Positions 1-10,057 of a stretch of 64,000 nt of DNA are shown piece after piece (positions within the stretch are counted from its first letter, which is position 1; each line of letters begins with the position of its first letter). The stretch lies in assembly GCF_900142715.1 (NCBI RefSeq), contig NZ_FRBX01000004.1, positions 186,001 to 250,000 on the forward strand, written 5' to 3'. Below the pieces are notes generated by a model that saw only the letters and a program-made list of their open reading frames with translations, had not been told where the DNA came from and searched no databases. This DNA is from Flavobacterium pectinovorum. GTDB lineage: Bacteria; Bacteroidota; Bacteroidia; Flavobacteriales; Flavobacteriaceae. The position numbers were made by a program, and so were the translations under genes.

Positions 1-348
1 GATGCAATTGACATCATTGAGTCTAAAAAGCAAGATTCAGAAAAATCTTCATTAGAAATTTGGAAAGATGCTTTAACAAACGTTATGCCTCACGTAGAAG
101 TGCGTAGTCGTAGAGTAGGTGGAGCTACATTTCAAATTCCAATGCAAATTAGACCAGACAGAAAAATTTCTATGGCAATGAAGTGGTTGATACTTTATTC
201 TAGAAGAAGAAATGAAAAATCTATGGCACAACGTTTAGCGTCAGAATGTTTAGCTGCTGCTAAAGAAGAAGGTGCTGCGGTTAAGAAAAGAATGGATACT
301 CACAAGATGGCAGAGGCTAATAAAGCTTTCTCTCACTTTAGATTTTAA
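1..348 (+). CDS. rpsG: 30S ribosomal protein S7, 5'-truncated by window start
   Basis: Reading frame 1 is open from the first base to the TAA at 348 and gives the last 115 residues of S7. The family is usually about 155-158 residues, so roughly 40 N-terminal residues lie outside the window. The ATG at 85 is an internal methionine, not the start, because conserved S7 sequence ([10 protein letters not shown], then [12 protein letters not shown]) runs through it. S7 nucleates assembly of the 30S head on 16S rRNA and lines the mRNA exit channel. fusA follows after 10 nt, the usual str-operon order. Identification is secure; only the N-terminus is missing. Confidence 0.97.
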   Translation, partial: DAIDIIESKKQDSEKSSLEIWKDALTNVMPHVEVRSRRVGGATFQIPMQIRPDRKISMAMKWLILYSRRRNEKSMAQRLASECLAAAKEEGAAVKKRMDTHKMAEANKAFSHFRF

Positions 349-358
349 TTCGTAAGAA

Positions 359-2515
359 ATGGCTAGAGATTTAAAATATACAAGAAATATCGGAATTGCT
401 GCTCACATTGATGCTGGTAAAACAACAACAACTGAGCGTATCCTTTTTTATACTGGAAAGTCACATAAAATTGGTGAAGTACATGATGGTGCTGCAACAA
501 TGGACTGGATGGCACAAGAGCAAGAAAGAGGTATTACAATTACTTCTGCTGCTACAACTTGTGAGTGGAATTTTCCAACTGAGCAAGGTAAAATTTTACC
601 AAACTCATTGCCTTATCACTTTAATATTATTGATACTCCTGGACACGTTGATTTTACTGTAGAGGTAAATCGTTCTTTGCGTGTTCTTGATGGATTGGTT
701 TTCTTGTTTAGTGCTGTTGATGGTGTTGAGCCGCAATCAGAAACTAACTGGAGACTTGCAGATCAATATAGAGTTCCACGTATGGGATTCGTTAATAAAA
801 TGGACCGTCAAGGATCTAACTTTTTGGCAGTTTGTCAACAAGTTCGTGATATGTTGAAGTCAAATGCTGTTGCGATCACTTTGCCAATTGGTGAAGAAAA
901 TGATTTCAAAGGTGTTGTGGATTTAGTAAAAAACCAAGCTATCATTTGGCATGATGCAACTCAAGGGGCGACTTTTGATATTGTTGAAATTCCTGCTGAT
1001 ATGGTTGCTGAAGTTAAAGAGTACAGAGATATCCTTATTGAAGCAGTTGCTGACTATGATGAAAACTTGCTTGATAAGTATATGGAGAATCCAGATTCTA
1101 TCACAGAAGAAGAAATCAACAACGCTCTTAGAGCTGCAACTATGGACATGGCTATCATTCCTATGATTGCTGGTTCTTCTTTCAAAAACAAAGGAGTTCA
1201 ATTCATGTTGGATGCGGTATGTAAATACTTGCCTTCTCCAATGGATAAAGAAGGTATAGAAGGAATTCATCCTGATGATGCTGAGTTGTTAGAAGAAGAT
1301 CAAACTAAAATCTTGCGTAAGCCAGATGTAAAAGAGCCATTTGCTGCTTTGGCATTTAAAATTGCTACTGACCCATTCGTAGGTCGTTTAGCTTTCTTCC
1401 GTGCTTATTCTGGTCGTTTAGATGCAGGTTCTTATGTTTTGAACACACGTTCAGGAAATAAAGAAAGAATTTCTCGTATTTACCAAATGCACGCTAACAA
1501 ACAAAATCCAATCGAATATATTGAGGCTGGAGATATTGGAGCTGCTGTTGGATTTAAAGATATTAAAACTGGAGATACATTGTGTGATGAAAAACACCCA
1601 ATCATTCTTGAGTCTATGAAATTCCCTGCGCCGGTAATTGGTATTGCAATTGAGCCTAAAACTAAAGCTGACGTTGATAAAATGGGTATGGCTTTGGCTA
1701 AATTAGCTGAAGAAGATCCAACATTTACTGTTAGAACGGATGAGGCTTCAGGGCAAACTATTATCTCTGGTATGGGTGAGCTTCACTTAGATATCTTGGT
1801 AGATCGTATGAAACGTGAATTTAAAGTTGAAGTTAATCAAGGTGAACCTCAAGTTGAATATAAAGAAGCGTTTACAAGAACTGCTACACATAGAGAAACT
1901 TATAAGAAACAATCAGGAGGTCGTGGTAAATTCGGTGATATCGTATTTACACTTGAGCCAGCTGACGAAGTTGATGGTAAGGTTCCTGTAGGATTACAGT
2001 TTATTAATGCAGTAAAAGGTGGTAACGTTCCTAAGGAATATATCCCTTCTGTAGAAAAAGGTTTCCGTGAAGCTATGAAAACTGGTCCATTGGCAGGTTA
2101 TCAAGTGGATAGTTTAAAAGTAACTTTGACGGATGGATCTTTCCACCCTGTCGATTCTGATGCTCTTTCTTTTGAATTAGCTGCTAGAATGGGTTATAGA
2201 GAAGTGGCTAAAGCTGCTGGTGCGATTATTTTGGAACCAATCATGAAAATGGAGGTTATTACTCCTGAAGAAAACATGGGGGATATCGTAGGTGATATCA
2301 ACCGTCGTAGAGGTCAGGTTAATGACATGGGTGACAGAAACGGTGCTAAGACTATTAAAGCTGATGTGCCTTTATCAGAAATGTTTGGATATGTAACAAC
2401 ATTAAGAACATTATCTTCTGGTAGAGCAACTTCAACAATGGAGTTTTCTCACTATGCAGAAACACCTTCTAATATTTCAGAAGCTGTAATTAAAAAAGCA
2501 AAAGGTAACGCTTAA
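359..2515 (+). CDS. fusA: Elongation factor G
   Basis: This 718-residue GTPase catalyses ribosomal translocation and, with RRF, ribosome recycling. The G domain shows the P-loop AHIDAGKT (15-22), the switch I segment ending RGIT (57-60), DTPGH (92-96) and NKMD (146-149), the specificity motif for guanine. Downstream sequence covers domains II-V, including [18 protein letters not shown] in domain III. Length is normal for bacterial EF-G. It lies between rpsG and rpsJ; the tuf gene that follows fusA in enterobacteria is absent here. Expression is probably from a promoter upstream of the window. Confidence 0.98.
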   Translation: MARDLKYTRNIGIAAHIDAGKTTTTERILFYTGKSHKIGEVHDGAATMDWMAQEQERGITITSAATTCEWNFPTEQGKILPNSLPYHFNIIDTPGHVDFTVEVNRSLRVLDGLVFLFSAVDGVEPQSETNWRLADQYRVPRMGFVNKMDRQGSNFLAVCQQVRDMLKSNAVAITLPIGEENDFKGVVDLVKNQAIIWHDATQGATFDIVEIPADMVAEVKEYRDILIEAVADYDENLLDKYMENPDSITEEEINNALRAATMDMAIIPMIAGSSFKNKGVQFMLDAVCKYLPSPMDKEGIEGIHPDDAELLEEDQTKILRKPDVKEPFAALAFKIATDPFVGRLAFFRAYSGRLDAGSYVLNTRSGNKERISRIYQMHANKQNPIEYIEAGDIGAAVGFKDIKTGDTLCDEKHPIILESMKFPAPVIGIAIEPKTKADVDKMGMALAKLAEEDPTFTVRTDEASGQTIISGMGELHLDILVDRMKREFKVEVNQGEPQVEYKEAFTRTATHRETYKKQSGGRGKFGDIVFTLEPADEVDGKVPVGLQFINAVKGGNVPKEYIPSVEKGFREAMKTGPLAGYQVDSLKVTLTDGSFHPVDSDALSFELAARMGYREVAKAAGAIILEPIMKMEVITPEENMGDIVGDINRRRGQVNDMGDRNGAKTIKADVPLSEMFGYVTTLRTLSSGRATSTMEFSHYAETPSNISEAVIKKAKGNA

Positions 2516-2526
2516 TTCTTAAGAAA

Positions 2527-2832
2527 ATGAGTCAAAAAATCAGAATAAAACTAAAATCTTACGATCACATGTTGGTGGATAAGTCTGCTGAAAAGATCGT
2601 AAAAACAGTAAAAACTACTGGAGCAGTTGTAACAGGTCCAATTCCGTTGCCAACTCACAAAAAACTTTTCACTGTGTTACGTTCTCCACACGTTAACAAA
2701 AAAGCGAGAGAGCAATTTGAAGTAATGTCATACAAGAGATTGATTGATATTTATTCATCCTCATCTAAAACTATTGATGCATTAATGAAACTTGAATTGC
2801 CAAGTGGAGTTGAAGTAGAAATAAAAGTATAA
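2527..2832 (+). CDS. rpsJ: 30S ribosomal protein S10
   Basis: The 101-residue product has the S10 core ([45 protein letters not shown]). S10 packs in the 30S head and, in studied bacteria, also partners NusB in transcription antitermination. It starts 11 nt after fusA and is followed within about 25 nt by a strong terminator. It therefore ends the str operon rather than leading the S10 operon as in Escherichia coli. Length is normal. Confidence 0.97.
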
Positions 2833-2854
2833 TTTTTTATTATATTTTACATAT

Positions 2855-2886
2855 AAAAAGCGAGACAGAAATGTCTCGCTTTTTTT
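2855..2886 (+). terminator. Rho-independent terminator after rpsJ
   Basis: A perfect 13-bp stem (arms 2855-2867 and 2872-2884) closes a GAAA tetraloop, and the 3' arm runs into an uninterrupted T tract ending at 2886. This is one of the strongest intrinsic terminators in the window and separates the str operon from rplC. Confidence 0.93.
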
Positions 2887-3133
2887 GTGGACAAAAGTTT
2901 TCATGGCTAATTTTCCGAGATATTTATTTTGGTGAATTATTTCTGTTTTTGTTGAAATGCCTTGAGTTTAGGGTGTTACCGATGTTTTTTCTTTAGCTGA
3001 TTAGGTAATTGTTAAGCTGAATGTTGTTGTGGGTTAAAAAGATAGATTTTATTTTTTTAATGAAATAAAATATAGGTGATGCTCAGATTGATGCTTTGAT
3101 TTTGATTATGAGCTATTTAATTTTTATAACCGT
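2887..3133. other. Non-coding spacer upstream of the rplC promoter
   Basis: This A+T-rich spacer of about 250 nt lies between the rpsJ terminator and the rplC promoter. Neither strand has an open frame with recognisable protein content, and I see no tRNA-like cloverleaf, repeat or extended hairpin in it. It could hold upstream promoter elements or regulator sites, but none can be supported from the sequence alone. Confidence 0.6.
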
Positions 3134-3164
3134 TTGGTATATTCAATTTTAATGTATACTTTTG
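3134..3164 (+). promoter_or_regulatory. Promoter of the rplC ribosomal operon
   Basis: A Bacteroidota-type promoter: TTG at 3134-3136, a 20-nt spacer, and TACTTTTG (TAnnTTTG) at 3157-3164. Initiation would fall near 3170, giving a leader of about 64 nt before rplC at 3234. The position directly upstream of a long ribosomal run supports the call. Confidence 0.85.
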
Positions 3165-3233
3165 CACTCCCTGTTTGGAAATTTCTGTTATTTTCAAATT
3201 GAAGGGAATTTTAGTAATTAATAATTAATATTT

Positions 3234-3851
3234 ATGTCTGGGTTAATTGGTAAAAAAATCGGCATGACTAGTATTTTCGACGAAAACGGGAAAAACATTC
3301 CTTGTACAGTAATCGAGGCTGGCCCGTGTGTTGTTACCCAAGTCAGAACCAAAGGTGTTGACGGGTACGAAGCGTTGCAACTTGGTTTCGATGACAAAAA
3401 CGAGAAACATTCCACTAAAGCGGCTTTAGGTCACTTTAAAAAAGCTGGAACTGTTGCTAAGAAAAAAGTCGTTGAATTTCAAGATTTTGCAACTGAACAA
3501 AAATTAGGAGATCTTATTGATGTTTCTATTTTTGCTGAAGGAGAATTTGTAGATGTACAAGGTGTATCTAAAGGTAAAGGTTTTCAAGGGGTTGTTAAAC
3601 GTCACGGATTTGGTGGTGTTGGACAAGCAACTCACGGTCAACACAACCGTTTAAGAGCGCCAGGTTCTGTGGGAGCTTCTTCTTATCCATCTAGAGTATT
3701 CAAAGGAATGCGTATGGCTGGAAGAATGGGAGGAGACAATGTAAAAGTTCAAAACCTTAGAGTTTTAAAAGTGGTTGCTGAAAAGAACCTGCTTGTTATT
3801 AAAGGATGTGTTCCTGGACATAAAAACTCTTATGTAATCATTCAGAAGTAA
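3234..3851 (+). CDS. rplC: 50S ribosomal protein L3
   Basis: The 205-residue product begins [18 protein letters not shown] and carries the central L3 loop ([34 protein letters not shown]) that reaches toward the peptidyl-transferase centre. L3 is an early-assembly 50S protein. In E. coli L3 a glutamine in a GQNQTPGK context is methylated by PrmB; the equivalent stretch here reads GASSYPSR, so that glutamine is absent (comparison from memory). First gene behind the promoter at 3134-3164; its TAA overlaps the rplD ATG by one base. Confidence 0.97.
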   Translation: MSGLIGKKIGMTSIFDENGKNIPCTVIEAGPCVVTQVRTKGVDGYEALQLGFDDKNEKHSTKAALGHFKKAGTVAKKKVVEFQDFATEQKLGDLIDVSIFAEGEFVDVQGVSKGKGFQGVVKRHGFGGVGQATHGQHNRLRAPGSVGASSYPSRVFKGMRMAGRMGGDNVKVQNLRVLKVVAEKNLLVIKGCVPGHKNSYVIIQK

Positions 3852-4480
3852 TGGAAGTAAAAGTATTAGATTTCAACGGAAAAGATACTGGAAGAAAAGT
3901 TCAACTTTCTGATTCAGTATTCGCAATTGAACCAAACAATCACGCTGTATACCTTGATGTTAAGCAATATCTTGCTAATCAAAGACAAGGAACTCACAAA
4001 GCTAAAGAAAGAGCTGAAGTGACTGGAAGTACACGTAAGATTAAAAAACAAAAAGGAACTGGTACAGCTCGTGCGGGAAGTATCAAAAATCCATTGTTTA
4101 AAGGTGGTGGAACAATTTTCGGACCAAGACCAAGAAGTTATTCATTTAAATTGAATAAAAGCTTGAAAAGATTGGCAAGAAAATCAGCTTTCTCAATCAA
4201 AGCAAAAGAGTCAAATATTATCGTTCTTGAGGACTTTAATTTTGAAACTCCAAACACTAAAAATTTCATTAACGTTTTGAAAGCTTTAGGGTTAGATAAC
4301 AAAAAATCTCTATTTGTGTTGGGAGAGTCAAATAAAAATGTATATTTGTCGTCACGCAATTTAAAGGCTTCTAATGTCGTAACTAGCTCAGAATTAAGCA
4401 CTTACGCTATTTTAAACACTAATAATTTAGTGCTTTTAGAAGGTTCTTTGGAGTTAATCGAAGAAAATTTAAGTAAATAA
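3851..4480 (+). CDS. rplD: 50S ribosomal protein L4
   Basis: The 209-residue protein contains the long basic loop that lines the exit tunnel ([29 protein letters not shown]) and the globular L4 domain. Its ATG shares a base with the rplC stop (TAATG), implying translational coupling. In E. coli L4 represses its own operon by binding the S10 leader; here the operon starts at rplC with a short leader, so that mechanism cannot be assumed. Confidence 0.97.
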   Translation: MEVKVLDFNGKDTGRKVQLSDSVFAIEPNNHAVYLDVKQYLANQRQGTHKAKERAEVTGSTRKIKKQKGTGTARAGSIKNPLFKGGGTIFGPRPRSYSFKLNKSLKRLARKSAFSIKAKESNIIVLEDFNFETPNTKNFINVLKALGLDNKKSLFVLGESNKNVYLSSRNLKASNVVTSSELSTYAILNTNNLVLLEGSLELIEENLSK

Positions 4481-4487
4481 TAGGAAT

Positions 4488-4778
4488 ATGAGCATCATAA
4501 TTAGACCTATAGTAACGGAAAAAGTAACCAAAGAAAGTGAAGTTTTAAACCGCTTCGGATTCGTTGTTGACAAAAAAGCAAACAAAGTTCAAATTAAGAA
4601 AGCTATTGAAGCTGCTTATGGAGTAACTATCGTTTCAGTTAACACGATGAACGTAAGACCGGATAGAACTACAAAATACACTAAAAGTGGTTTAATCAGT
4701 GGAAAGACAAATGCAATTAAAAAAGCGATTGTTCAAGTACAAGAAGGAGAAACAATTGATTTTTACAACAATATCTAA
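4488..4778 (+). CDS. rplW: 50S ribosomal protein L23
   Basis: The 96-residue product starts IIRPIVTEKVTKESE and has the conserved FVVDKKANKVQIKKAIEAAYGV segment. L23 sits at the tunnel exit and is the docking site for trigger factor and the signal recognition particle. It lies 7 nt after rplD and 9 nt before rplB, in canonical order. Length is normal. Confidence 0.97.
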   Translation: MSIIIRPIVTEKVTKESEVLNRFGFVVDKKANKVQIKKAIEAAYGVTIVSVNTMNVRPDRTTKYTKSGLISGKTNAIKKAIVQVQEGETIDFYNNI

Positions 4779-4787
4779 GATAGAAAA

Positions 4788-5612
4788 ATGTCAGTAAGAA
4801 AATTAAAACCTATTACCCCAGGTCAGCGATTTAGAGTTGTGAATGGTTATGACGCCATTACAACTGATAAGCCGGAACGCTCTTTGATAGCGCCGATAAA
4901 AAACTCTGGAGGTAGAAATAGTCAAGGAAAGATGACCATGCGTTATACGGGTGGTGGTCACAAGCAGAGATATCGTATTATTGATTTCAAAAGAACTAAA
5001 GACGGAATTCCGGCTACAGTGAAATCAATCGAATACGATCCAAATCGTACTGCATTTATCGCTTTATTAGCTTATGCTGATGGAGAGAAAACATATGTTA
5101 TTGCGCAAAACGGATTGAAAGTTGGTCAGAAATTAGTTTCTGGTCCAGAATCTCAACCTGAAATTGGTAATACATTGCCTTTAAGCAGAATTCCTTTAGG
5201 AACTGTTATTTCTTGTATTGAGTTACGTCCAGGTCAAGGTGCGGTAATCGCTCGTTCAGCTGGTACATTTGCACAATTAATGGCAAGAGATGGAAAATAT
5301 GCTACAATTAAAATGCCATCTGGTGAAACAAGATTAATCTTGTTAACTTGTTCGGCTACAATTGGAGCTGTTTCTAATTCAGACCACCAATTAGTTGTAT
5401 CTGGTAAAGCAGGTAGAACAAGATGGTTAGGAAGAAGACCTAGAACAAGACCTGTTGCAATGAACCCTGTTGATCACCCAATGGGTGGTGGAGAAGGACG
5501 TTCTTCTGGTGGACATCCACGTTCAAGAAATGGAATACCAGCAAAAGGTTATAGAACTCGTTCTAAGAAAAACCCGAGTAACAAGTATATCGTAGAACGT
5601 AGAAAGAAATAA
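4788..5612 (+). CDS. rplB: 50S ribosomal protein L2
   Basis: The 274-residue product has the L2 OB and SH3-like domains and the C-terminal [13 protein letters not shown] segment. That segment keeps the histidine (DHP) implicated in peptidyl-transferase function in E. coli L2; the second histidine of the E. coli HPH motif is methionine here. L2 is needed for subunit association and peptide-bond formation. It sits between rplW and rpsS with spacings under 10 nt. Confidence 0.97.
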   Translation: MSVRKLKPITPGQRFRVVNGYDAITTDKPERSLIAPIKNSGGRNSQGKMTMRYTGGGHKQRYRIIDFKRTKDGIPATVKSIEYDPNRTAFIALLAYADGEKTYVIAQNGLKVGQKLVSGPESQPEIGNTLPLSRIPLGTVISCIELRPGQGAVIARSAGTFAQLMARDGKYATIKMPSGETRLILLTCSATIGAVSNSDHQLVVSGKAGRTRWLGRRPRTRPVAMNPVDHPMGGGEGRSSGGHPRSRNGIPAKGYRTRSKKNPSNKYIVERRKK

Positions 5613-5618
5613 TAAGAT

Positions 5619-5897
5619 ATGGCACGTTCATTAAAAAAAGGACCTTTCGTTCATTATAAGTTAGACAAGAAAGTTCAGGAAAACGTAGAAAGTGGTAAAA
5701 ATAGTGTAGTAAAGACTTGGTCTAGAGCTTCTATGATTACTCCAGATTTCGTTGGACAAACTATCGCAGTTCATAACGGTCGTCAATTTGTACCAGTTTA
5801 CGTAACAGAAAACATGGTAGGTCACAAATTAGGAGAGTTTTCACCAACTAGATCTTTTAGAGGTCATGCTGGAGCAAAAAATAAAGGTAAAAAATAA
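5619..5897 (+). CDS. rpsS: 30S ribosomal protein S19
   Basis: The 92-residue product starts [18 protein letters not shown] and carries the conserved [17 protein letters not shown] stretch. S19 forms a complex with S13 in the 30S head and contacts the A-site finger of 23S rRNA. It is 6 nt downstream of rplB and 6 nt upstream of rplV. Normal length. Confidence 0.97.
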
Positions 5898-5903
5898 GAA
5901 GCA

Positions 5904-6317
5904 ATGGGAGTTCGTAAAAGAGAAACAGCAGATGCGAGAAAAGAGGCTAATAAGTCTATTGCTTTCGCAAAATTGAATAACTGCCCTACTTCACCTAGAA
6001 AAATGCGCTTAGTAGCGGACTTGGTAAGAGGTCAGAAGGTAGAAAGAGCACTTAACATCTTAAGATTCAGTTCTAAAGAAGCTTCAAGAAAATTAGAAAA
6101 ACTATTATTATCTGCAATCAATAACTGGGAGCAAAAAAATAGTGAAGGTAATTTAGAAGAGGCTGGATTATTTGTTAAAGAGATCAGAGTAGATGGTGGA
6201 ATGATGTTGAAAAGACTTCGTCCAGCTCCACAAGGTCGTGCACACAGAATAAGAAAACGTTCTAACCACGTAACAATCGTGCTTGGAGCTATCAATAACA
6301 CACAAAGCAATTCTTAA
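5904..6317 (+). CDS. rplV: 50S ribosomal protein L22
   Basis: The 137-residue product has the L22 fold ([24 protein letters not shown]) and the hairpin near [22 protein letters not shown] that reaches into the nascent-peptide tunnel. It is longer than the E. coli protein (110 residues), mainly through an N-terminal extension rich in basic and polar residues. rpsC starts 5 nt downstream. Confidence 0.97.
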
Positions 6318-6322
6318 GCAGC

Positions 6323-7084
6323 ATGGGACAAAAGACAAATCCAATTGGAAATAGACTTGGTATCATCAGAGGGTGGGACTCAAACTGGTATGGTGGAAAT
6401 GATTACGGTGATAAACTTGCCGAAGATCACAAAATCAGAAAGTATATCCACGCTCGTTTATCAAAAGCTAGTGTATCAAAAGTAATCATCGAGAGAACTT
6501 TGAAACTTGTAACCGTTACTATCACTACTGCAAGACCTGGTATCATTATCGGAAAAGGCGGACAAGAGGTAGACAAGTTAAAAGAAGAACTTAAGAAAGT
6601 TACTGACAAAGAGGTTCAAATCAACATCTTTGAAATTAAAAGACCTGAATTAGATGCTTATCTTGTGGCGACAAGCATCGCTCGTCAAATCGAAAGCCGT
6701 ATTTCTTACAGACGTGCAATCAAAATGGCTATTGCTGCTTCTATGCGTATGAACGCTGAAGGTATCAAAGTTTTGATTTCTGGTCGTTTGAATGGAGCTG
6801 AGATGGCACGTTCGGAAGGTTTCAAAGAAGGTAGAATTCCTCTATCAACTTTCAGAGCTGATATTGATTATGCTTTGGCTGAAGCTCATACTACTTATGG
6901 TAGAATGGGTATCAAAGTATGGATCATGAAAGGTGAAGTTTATGGAAAGAGAGATCTTTCTCCACTTGCAGGAATGGATAAAAAACAATCTGGAACTGGT
7001 GGTGGTAAAGGTGGTGATTCTCCTAGAGGAGATAGAAAACCCTTTAATAAAGGTGGTAAACCAGACGCTCGTAAAAGAAAGTAA
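6323..7084 (+). CDS. rpsC: 30S ribosomal protein S3
   Basis: The 253-residue protein carries a type II KH domain with the GxxG-type loop in [16 protein letters not shown] (about residues 72-87) and the conserved [14 protein letters not shown] segment. S3 lies at the mRNA entry channel and contributes to ribosomal helicase activity. The last 35 or so residues form a Gly/Lys/Asp-rich disordered tail beyond the E. coli-length core. rplP follows after 19 nt. Confidence 0.97.
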   Translation: MGQKTNPIGNRLGIIRGWDSNWYGGNDYGDKLAEDHKIRKYIHARLSKASVSKVIIERTLKLVTVTITTARPGIIIGKGGQEVDKLKEELKKVTDKEVQINIFEIKRPELDAYLVATSIARQIESRISYRRAIKMAIAASMRMNAEGIKVLISGRLNGAEMARSEGFKEGRIPLSTFRADIDYALAEAHTTYGRMGIKVWIMKGEVYGKRDLSPLAGMDKKQSGTGGGKGGDSPRGDRKPFNKGGKPDARKRK

Positions 7085-7103
7085 ATTTTTAAACTAAAGA
7101 AAA

Positions 7104-7529
7104 ATGTTACAGCCTAAAAGAACAAAATACCGTAAGGTACAGAAAGGTAAAATGAAAGGTAACTCTCAAAGAGGGCATGAACTTTCTAATGGAATGTTTG
7201 GTATTAAATCTGTACATGAAGATGGAATGTTCTTAACGTCTCGTCAAATCGAAGCTGCGCGTATTGCTGCAACTCGTTTCATGAAGAGAGAAGGACAATT
7301 ATGGATCAAAATATTTCCAGACAAACCAATTACTAAGAAGCCTCTTGAGGTACGTATGGGTAAAGGTAAAGGTGCCGTTGAATATTGGGCTGCCGTTGTT
7401 AAACCCGGAAGAATTATGTTTGAAGTTGGAGGAGTTCCTTTATCAGTTGCAAAAGAGGCTTTACGTCTTGCAGCTCAAAAGCTTCCAGTAAAAACTAAAT
7501 TCGTCGTTGCTAGAGATTTCGAAGCATAA
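7104..7529 (+). CDS. rplP: 50S ribosomal protein L16
   Basis: The 141-residue product begins [19 protein letters not shown] and has the conserved [23 protein letters not shown] and [19 protein letters not shown] segments. L16 organises the A-site region of the 50S subunit. Normal length. The ATG at 7104 has an A-rich upstream stretch rather than a Shine-Dalgarno sequence. Confidence 0.97.
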   Translation: MLQPKRTKYRKVQKGKMKGNSQRGHELSNGMFGIKSVHEDGMFLTSRQIEAARIAATRFMKREGQLWIKIFPDKPITKKPLEVRMGKGKGAVEYWAAVVKPGRIMFEVGGVPLSVAKEALRLAAQKLPVKTKFVVARDFEA

Positions 7530-7542
7530 TTAAATTTATATT

Positions 7543-7734
7543 ATGAAACAATCAGAAATAAAAGATCTTTCTGCAGCGGAGTTGCAAGAAAAACTTAGTC
7601 AAACTAAGAAAATATATGCTGACCTAAAAATGGCTCACGCTATTTCTCCAATTGAGAACCCACTTCAGATTAGAAGTGTAAGAAGAACAGTTGCAAGATT
7701 AGCTACAGAGTTAACTAAAAGAGAGTTACAATAA
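7543..7734 (+). CDS. rpmC: 50S ribosomal protein L29
   Basis: This 63-residue two-helix protein matches L29 in length and sequence (MKQSEIKDLSAAELQEKL at the start, NPLQIRSVRRTVARLATEL near the end). L29 lies next to L23 at the tunnel exit. It sits in the canonical position between rplP and rpsQ. Confidence 0.95.
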   Translation: MKQSEIKDLSAAELQEKLSQTKKIYADLKMAHAISPIENPLQIRSVRRTVARLATELTKRELQ

Positions 7735-7751
7735 TTGTATTCTGCTGAAAG

Positions 7752-8012
7752 ATGGAAGAAAAAAGAAATTTAAGAAAAGAAAGAATAGGTGTTGTTACTT
7801 CAAATAAAATGGATAAGTCTATTGTTATTGCTGAAGTAAGAAAAGTAAAACACCCATTATACGGTAAGTTCGTGTTGAAAACAAAGAAATACGTTGCACA
7901 CGACGAAACAAACGACTGTAACATTGGAGATACTGTAAGAATTAGCGAAACGCGTCCTTTAAGTAAAACAAAATGTTGGAGATTAGTTGAAATCTTAGAA
8001 AGAGCTAAATAA
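7752..8012 (+). CDS. rpsQ: 30S ribosomal protein S17
   Basis: The 86-residue OB-fold protein contains [17 protein letters not shown] and the signature-like [17 protein letters not shown] near the C-terminus. S17 is a primary binder of the 16S 5' domain. It starts 17 nt after rpmC and ends 2 nt before rplN. Confidence 0.96.
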   Translation: MEEKRNLRKERIGVVTSNKMDKSIVIAEVRKVKHPLYGKFVLKTKKYVAHDETNDCNIGDTVRISETRPLSKTKCWRLVEILERAK

Positions 8013-8014
8013 TT

Positions 8015-8383
8015 ATGGTACAACAGGAATCAAGACTAAAAGTAGCAGATAACACGGGAGCAAAAGAAGTTTTAACTATCCGTGTTTTAGGAGGTACCAA
8101 AAGAAGGTATGCCTCTGTTGGTGACAAGATTGTAGTATCTATTAAAGATGCAACTCCTAACGGTAACGTTAAAAAAGGAGCTGTTTCAACTGCAGTTGTT
8201 GTACGTACCAAAAAAGAAGTGAGAAGAGCTGATGGTTCTTATATCCGTTTCGATGATAATGCATGTGTTCTTTTGAACGCTGCAGGGGAAATGAGAGGAA
8301 CTCGTGTTTTTGGTCCGGTAGCAAGAGAACTTCGTGAAAAACAATTCATGAAAATTGTATCATTAGCACCAGAAGTGCTTTAA
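8015..8383 (+). CDS. rplN: 50S ribosomal protein L14
   Basis: The 122-residue product has the full L14 core ([64 protein letters not shown]). L14 takes part in intersubunit bridges B5 and B8. The length equals that of typical bacterial L14. Confidence 0.97.
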
Positions 8384-8394
8384 TTCGTTTTAAG

Positions 8395-8709
8395 ATGATA
8401 AAGCTAAAAATAAAATCAGGAGATATCGTAAGAGTTATTGCTGGAGACCATAAAGGTGCTGAAGGTAAAGTTTTACGTGTTTACCGTGAGAAAAATAAAG
8501 CGATAGTTGAAGGTGTAAACATGGTTTCGAAACATACAAAACCAAGTGCTAAAAACCCTCAAGGTGGTATCGTTAAGAAAGAAGCTTCTATACAAATATC
8601 TAACATTTCACTAATTGATCCTAAAACTAAGGAAACAACTAGAGTTGGTATTAGAGTAGAAGGAGATAAGAAAGTAAGATTTTCAAAAAAATCTAATCAA
8701 GTACTATAG
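8395..8709 (+). CDS. rplX: 50S ribosomal protein L24
   Basis: The 104-residue product carries the KOW motif ([21 protein letters not shown], residues about 9-29) and the [10 protein letters not shown] segment. L24 is an assembly initiator for the 50S subunit. It is followed after 2 nt by rplE, consistent with coupling. Confidence 0.96.
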   Translation: MIKLKIKSGDIVRVIAGDHKGAEGKVLRVYREKNKAIVEGVNMVSKHTKPSAKNPQGGIVKKEASIQISNISLIDPKTKETTRVGIRVEGDKKVRFSKKSNQVL

Positions 8710-8711
8710 TA

Positions 8712-9263
8712 ATGGCATATACACCTAGACTAAAAGAAGAATATAAGAGTAGAGTAATCTCTGCTCTTAAAGAGGAATTCGGATATACAAACGTGATGCA
8801 AGTTCCAAAACTTGAAAAAATCGTTTTGAGCCGTGGAGTTGGTGCAGCTGTATCTGATAAAAAACTTATTGACTATGCAGTTGATGAGTTAACAAAGATC
8901 ACTGGACAAAAAGCAGTATCTACAATTTCAAAGAAAGACGTTGCGTCTTTTAAATTGAGAAAAGGGATGCCTATTGGAGCAAAAGTTACTTTACGTGGTG
9001 AAAGAATGTATGAGTTTTTAGATAGACTTGTTACTTCTGCTTTACCACGCGTTAGAGATTTTAGTGGTATCAAAGCTACTGGTTTCGACGGAAGAGGTAA
9101 TTACAATCTTGGAGTTTTAGAGCAAATCATTTTCCCTGAAATTGATATTGACAAAGTAAACAAAATTTCAGGAATGGATATTACATTTGTTACTACTGCA
9201 AAAACAGACAAGGAAGCAAAGTCATTATTGGCTGAATTAGGATTACCTTTTAAAAAGAATTAA
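8712..9263 (+). CDS. rplE: 50S ribosomal protein L5
   Basis: The 183-residue product shows L5 hallmarks ([60 protein letters not shown]). L5 binds 5S rRNA, forms part of the central protuberance and contacts P-site tRNA. rpsN begins 3 nt downstream. Confidence 0.97.
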   Translation: MAYTPRLKEEYKSRVISALKEEFGYTNVMQVPKLEKIVLSRGVGAAVSDKKLIDYAVDELTKITGQKAVSTISKKDVASFKLRKGMPIGAKVTLRGERMYEFLDRLVTSALPRVRDFSGIKATGFDGRGNYNLGVLEQIIFPEIDIDKVNKISGMDITFVTTAKTDKEAKSLLAELGLPFKKN

Positions 9264-9266
9264 GAC

Positions 9267-9536
9267 ATGGCTAAAGAATCAATGAAAGCCCGTGAGGTTA
9301 AGAGAGAAAAAACGGTAGCAAAGTATGCTGAGAAAAGAAAAGCTTTGAAAGAAGCTGGAGATTTTGAAGGTTTACAAAAATTACCTAAAAATGCTTCACC
9401 AGTTCGTTTGCACAATCGTTGTAAGTTAACAGGTAGACCAAGAGGTTATATCCGTCAATTCGGTATTTCACGTGTAACTTTCCGTGAGATGGCTAATAAT
9501 GGGTTAATTCCTGGAGTTAAAAAAGCGTCTTGGTAA
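9267..9536 (+). CDS. rpsN: 30S ribosomal protein S14, zinc-independent form
   Basis: The 89-residue product is the long S14 type. It has a single cysteine ([20 protein letters not shown]) and lacks the CxxC...CxxC zinc ribbon of the short form. S14 sits in the 30S head. The last codons contain the TTG element of the rpsH promoter (9530-9532), so transcription control of the downstream genes overlaps this coding sequence. Confidence 0.96.
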   Translation: MAKESMKAREVKREKTVAKYAEKRKALKEAGDFEGLQKLPKNASPVRLHNRCKLTGRPRGYIRQFGISRVTFREMANNGLIPGVKKASW

Positions 9537-9560
9537 TCTCGCAATAAGTTAGTACTTTTG
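9530..9560 (+). promoter_or_regulatory. Internal promoter for rpsH and downstream genes
   Basis: TTG at 9530-9532 inside the end of rpsN, a 20-nt spacer, and TACTTTTG at 9553-9560, the same -7 octamer and spacing as the rplC promoter. Initiation near 9566 would give a leader of about 75 nt before rpsH at 9641. Confidence 0.8.
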
Positions 9561-9592
9561 CAAACCAAAAAATAATTTTAATTGATTAAAGG

Positions 9593-9616
9593 TTCGGGAG
9601 ATGGGTATCTCCCGAA
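9593..9616 (+). promoter_or_regulatory. Perfect 10-bp hairpin in the rpsH leader
   Basis: Arms 9593-9602 and 9607-9616 are exact reverse complements around a GGGT loop. There is no following T tract, so it does not look like a finished intrinsic terminator. It lies in the predicted leader between the internal promoter and rpsH and could act in attenuation, mRNA stability or ribosomal-protein feedback. The role is inferred from position only. Confidence 0.7.
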
Positions 9617-9640
9617 AACCATAATCGCAATCAAATACAT

Positions 9641-10039
9641 ATGTATACAGATCCTATTGCAGATTATTTGACTAGAGTTCGTAACGCTGTGGCTGCAAAC
9701 CACAAAGTTGTTGAAATTCCAGCTTCTAATCTAAAAAAAGAAATAACTAAGATCTTATTTGATCAAGGTTATATCTTGAGTTACAAATTTGAGGACAACA
9801 CTGTTCAGGGTTCAATCAAAATCGCTTTGAAGTATGATAAAGATACTAAAGAGCCTGTAATTAAAGATATCCAAAGAATTAGTAAACCTGGTTTACGTAA
9901 ATACGCAGGTGCTGCCAAATTACCAAGAATCCTTAACGGATTAGGAATTGCGATTGTTTCTACATCAAAAGGTTTGATGACTGGAAAACAAGCTAAGCAA
10001 TTAAATGTAGGTGGTGAAGTAATTTGTTACGTATACTAA
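9641..10039 (+). CDS. rpsH: 30S ribosomal protein S8
   Basis: The 132-residue product begins YTDPIADYLTRVRNAV and ends in the conserved GLMTGKQAKQLNVGGEVICYVY region. S8 binds the central domain of 16S rRNA and, in E. coli, represses the spc operon by binding its mRNA. Here rpsH is the first gene after an internal promoter and a hairpin leader, so autoregulation at this point is plausible but unproven. Confidence 0.97.
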   Translation: MYTDPIADYLTRVRNAVAANHKVVEIPASNLKKEITKILFDQGYILSYKFEDNTVQGSIKIALKYDKDTKEPVIKDIQRISKPGLRKYAGAAKLPRILNGLGIAIVSTSKGLMTGKQAKQLNVGGEVICYVY

Positions 10040-10057
10040 TTTTAAAGACTAAATAAG

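Noticed and set aside
923..1270. Minus-strand open frame of 115 codons within fusA
   Set aside because: It lies entirely opposite conserved EF-G coding sequence, with no recognisable protein features.
2887..3133. Hidden small RNA or tRNA gene in the rpsJ-rplC gap
   Set aside because: No cloverleaf, no terminator-like hairpin after 2886 and no promoter octamer in the middle of the gap; nothing positive supports it.
9593..9616. rpsH leader hairpin as an intrinsic terminator
   Set aside because: The stem is strong but is followed by AACCATAATCGC rather than a T tract, so termination there is not supported.
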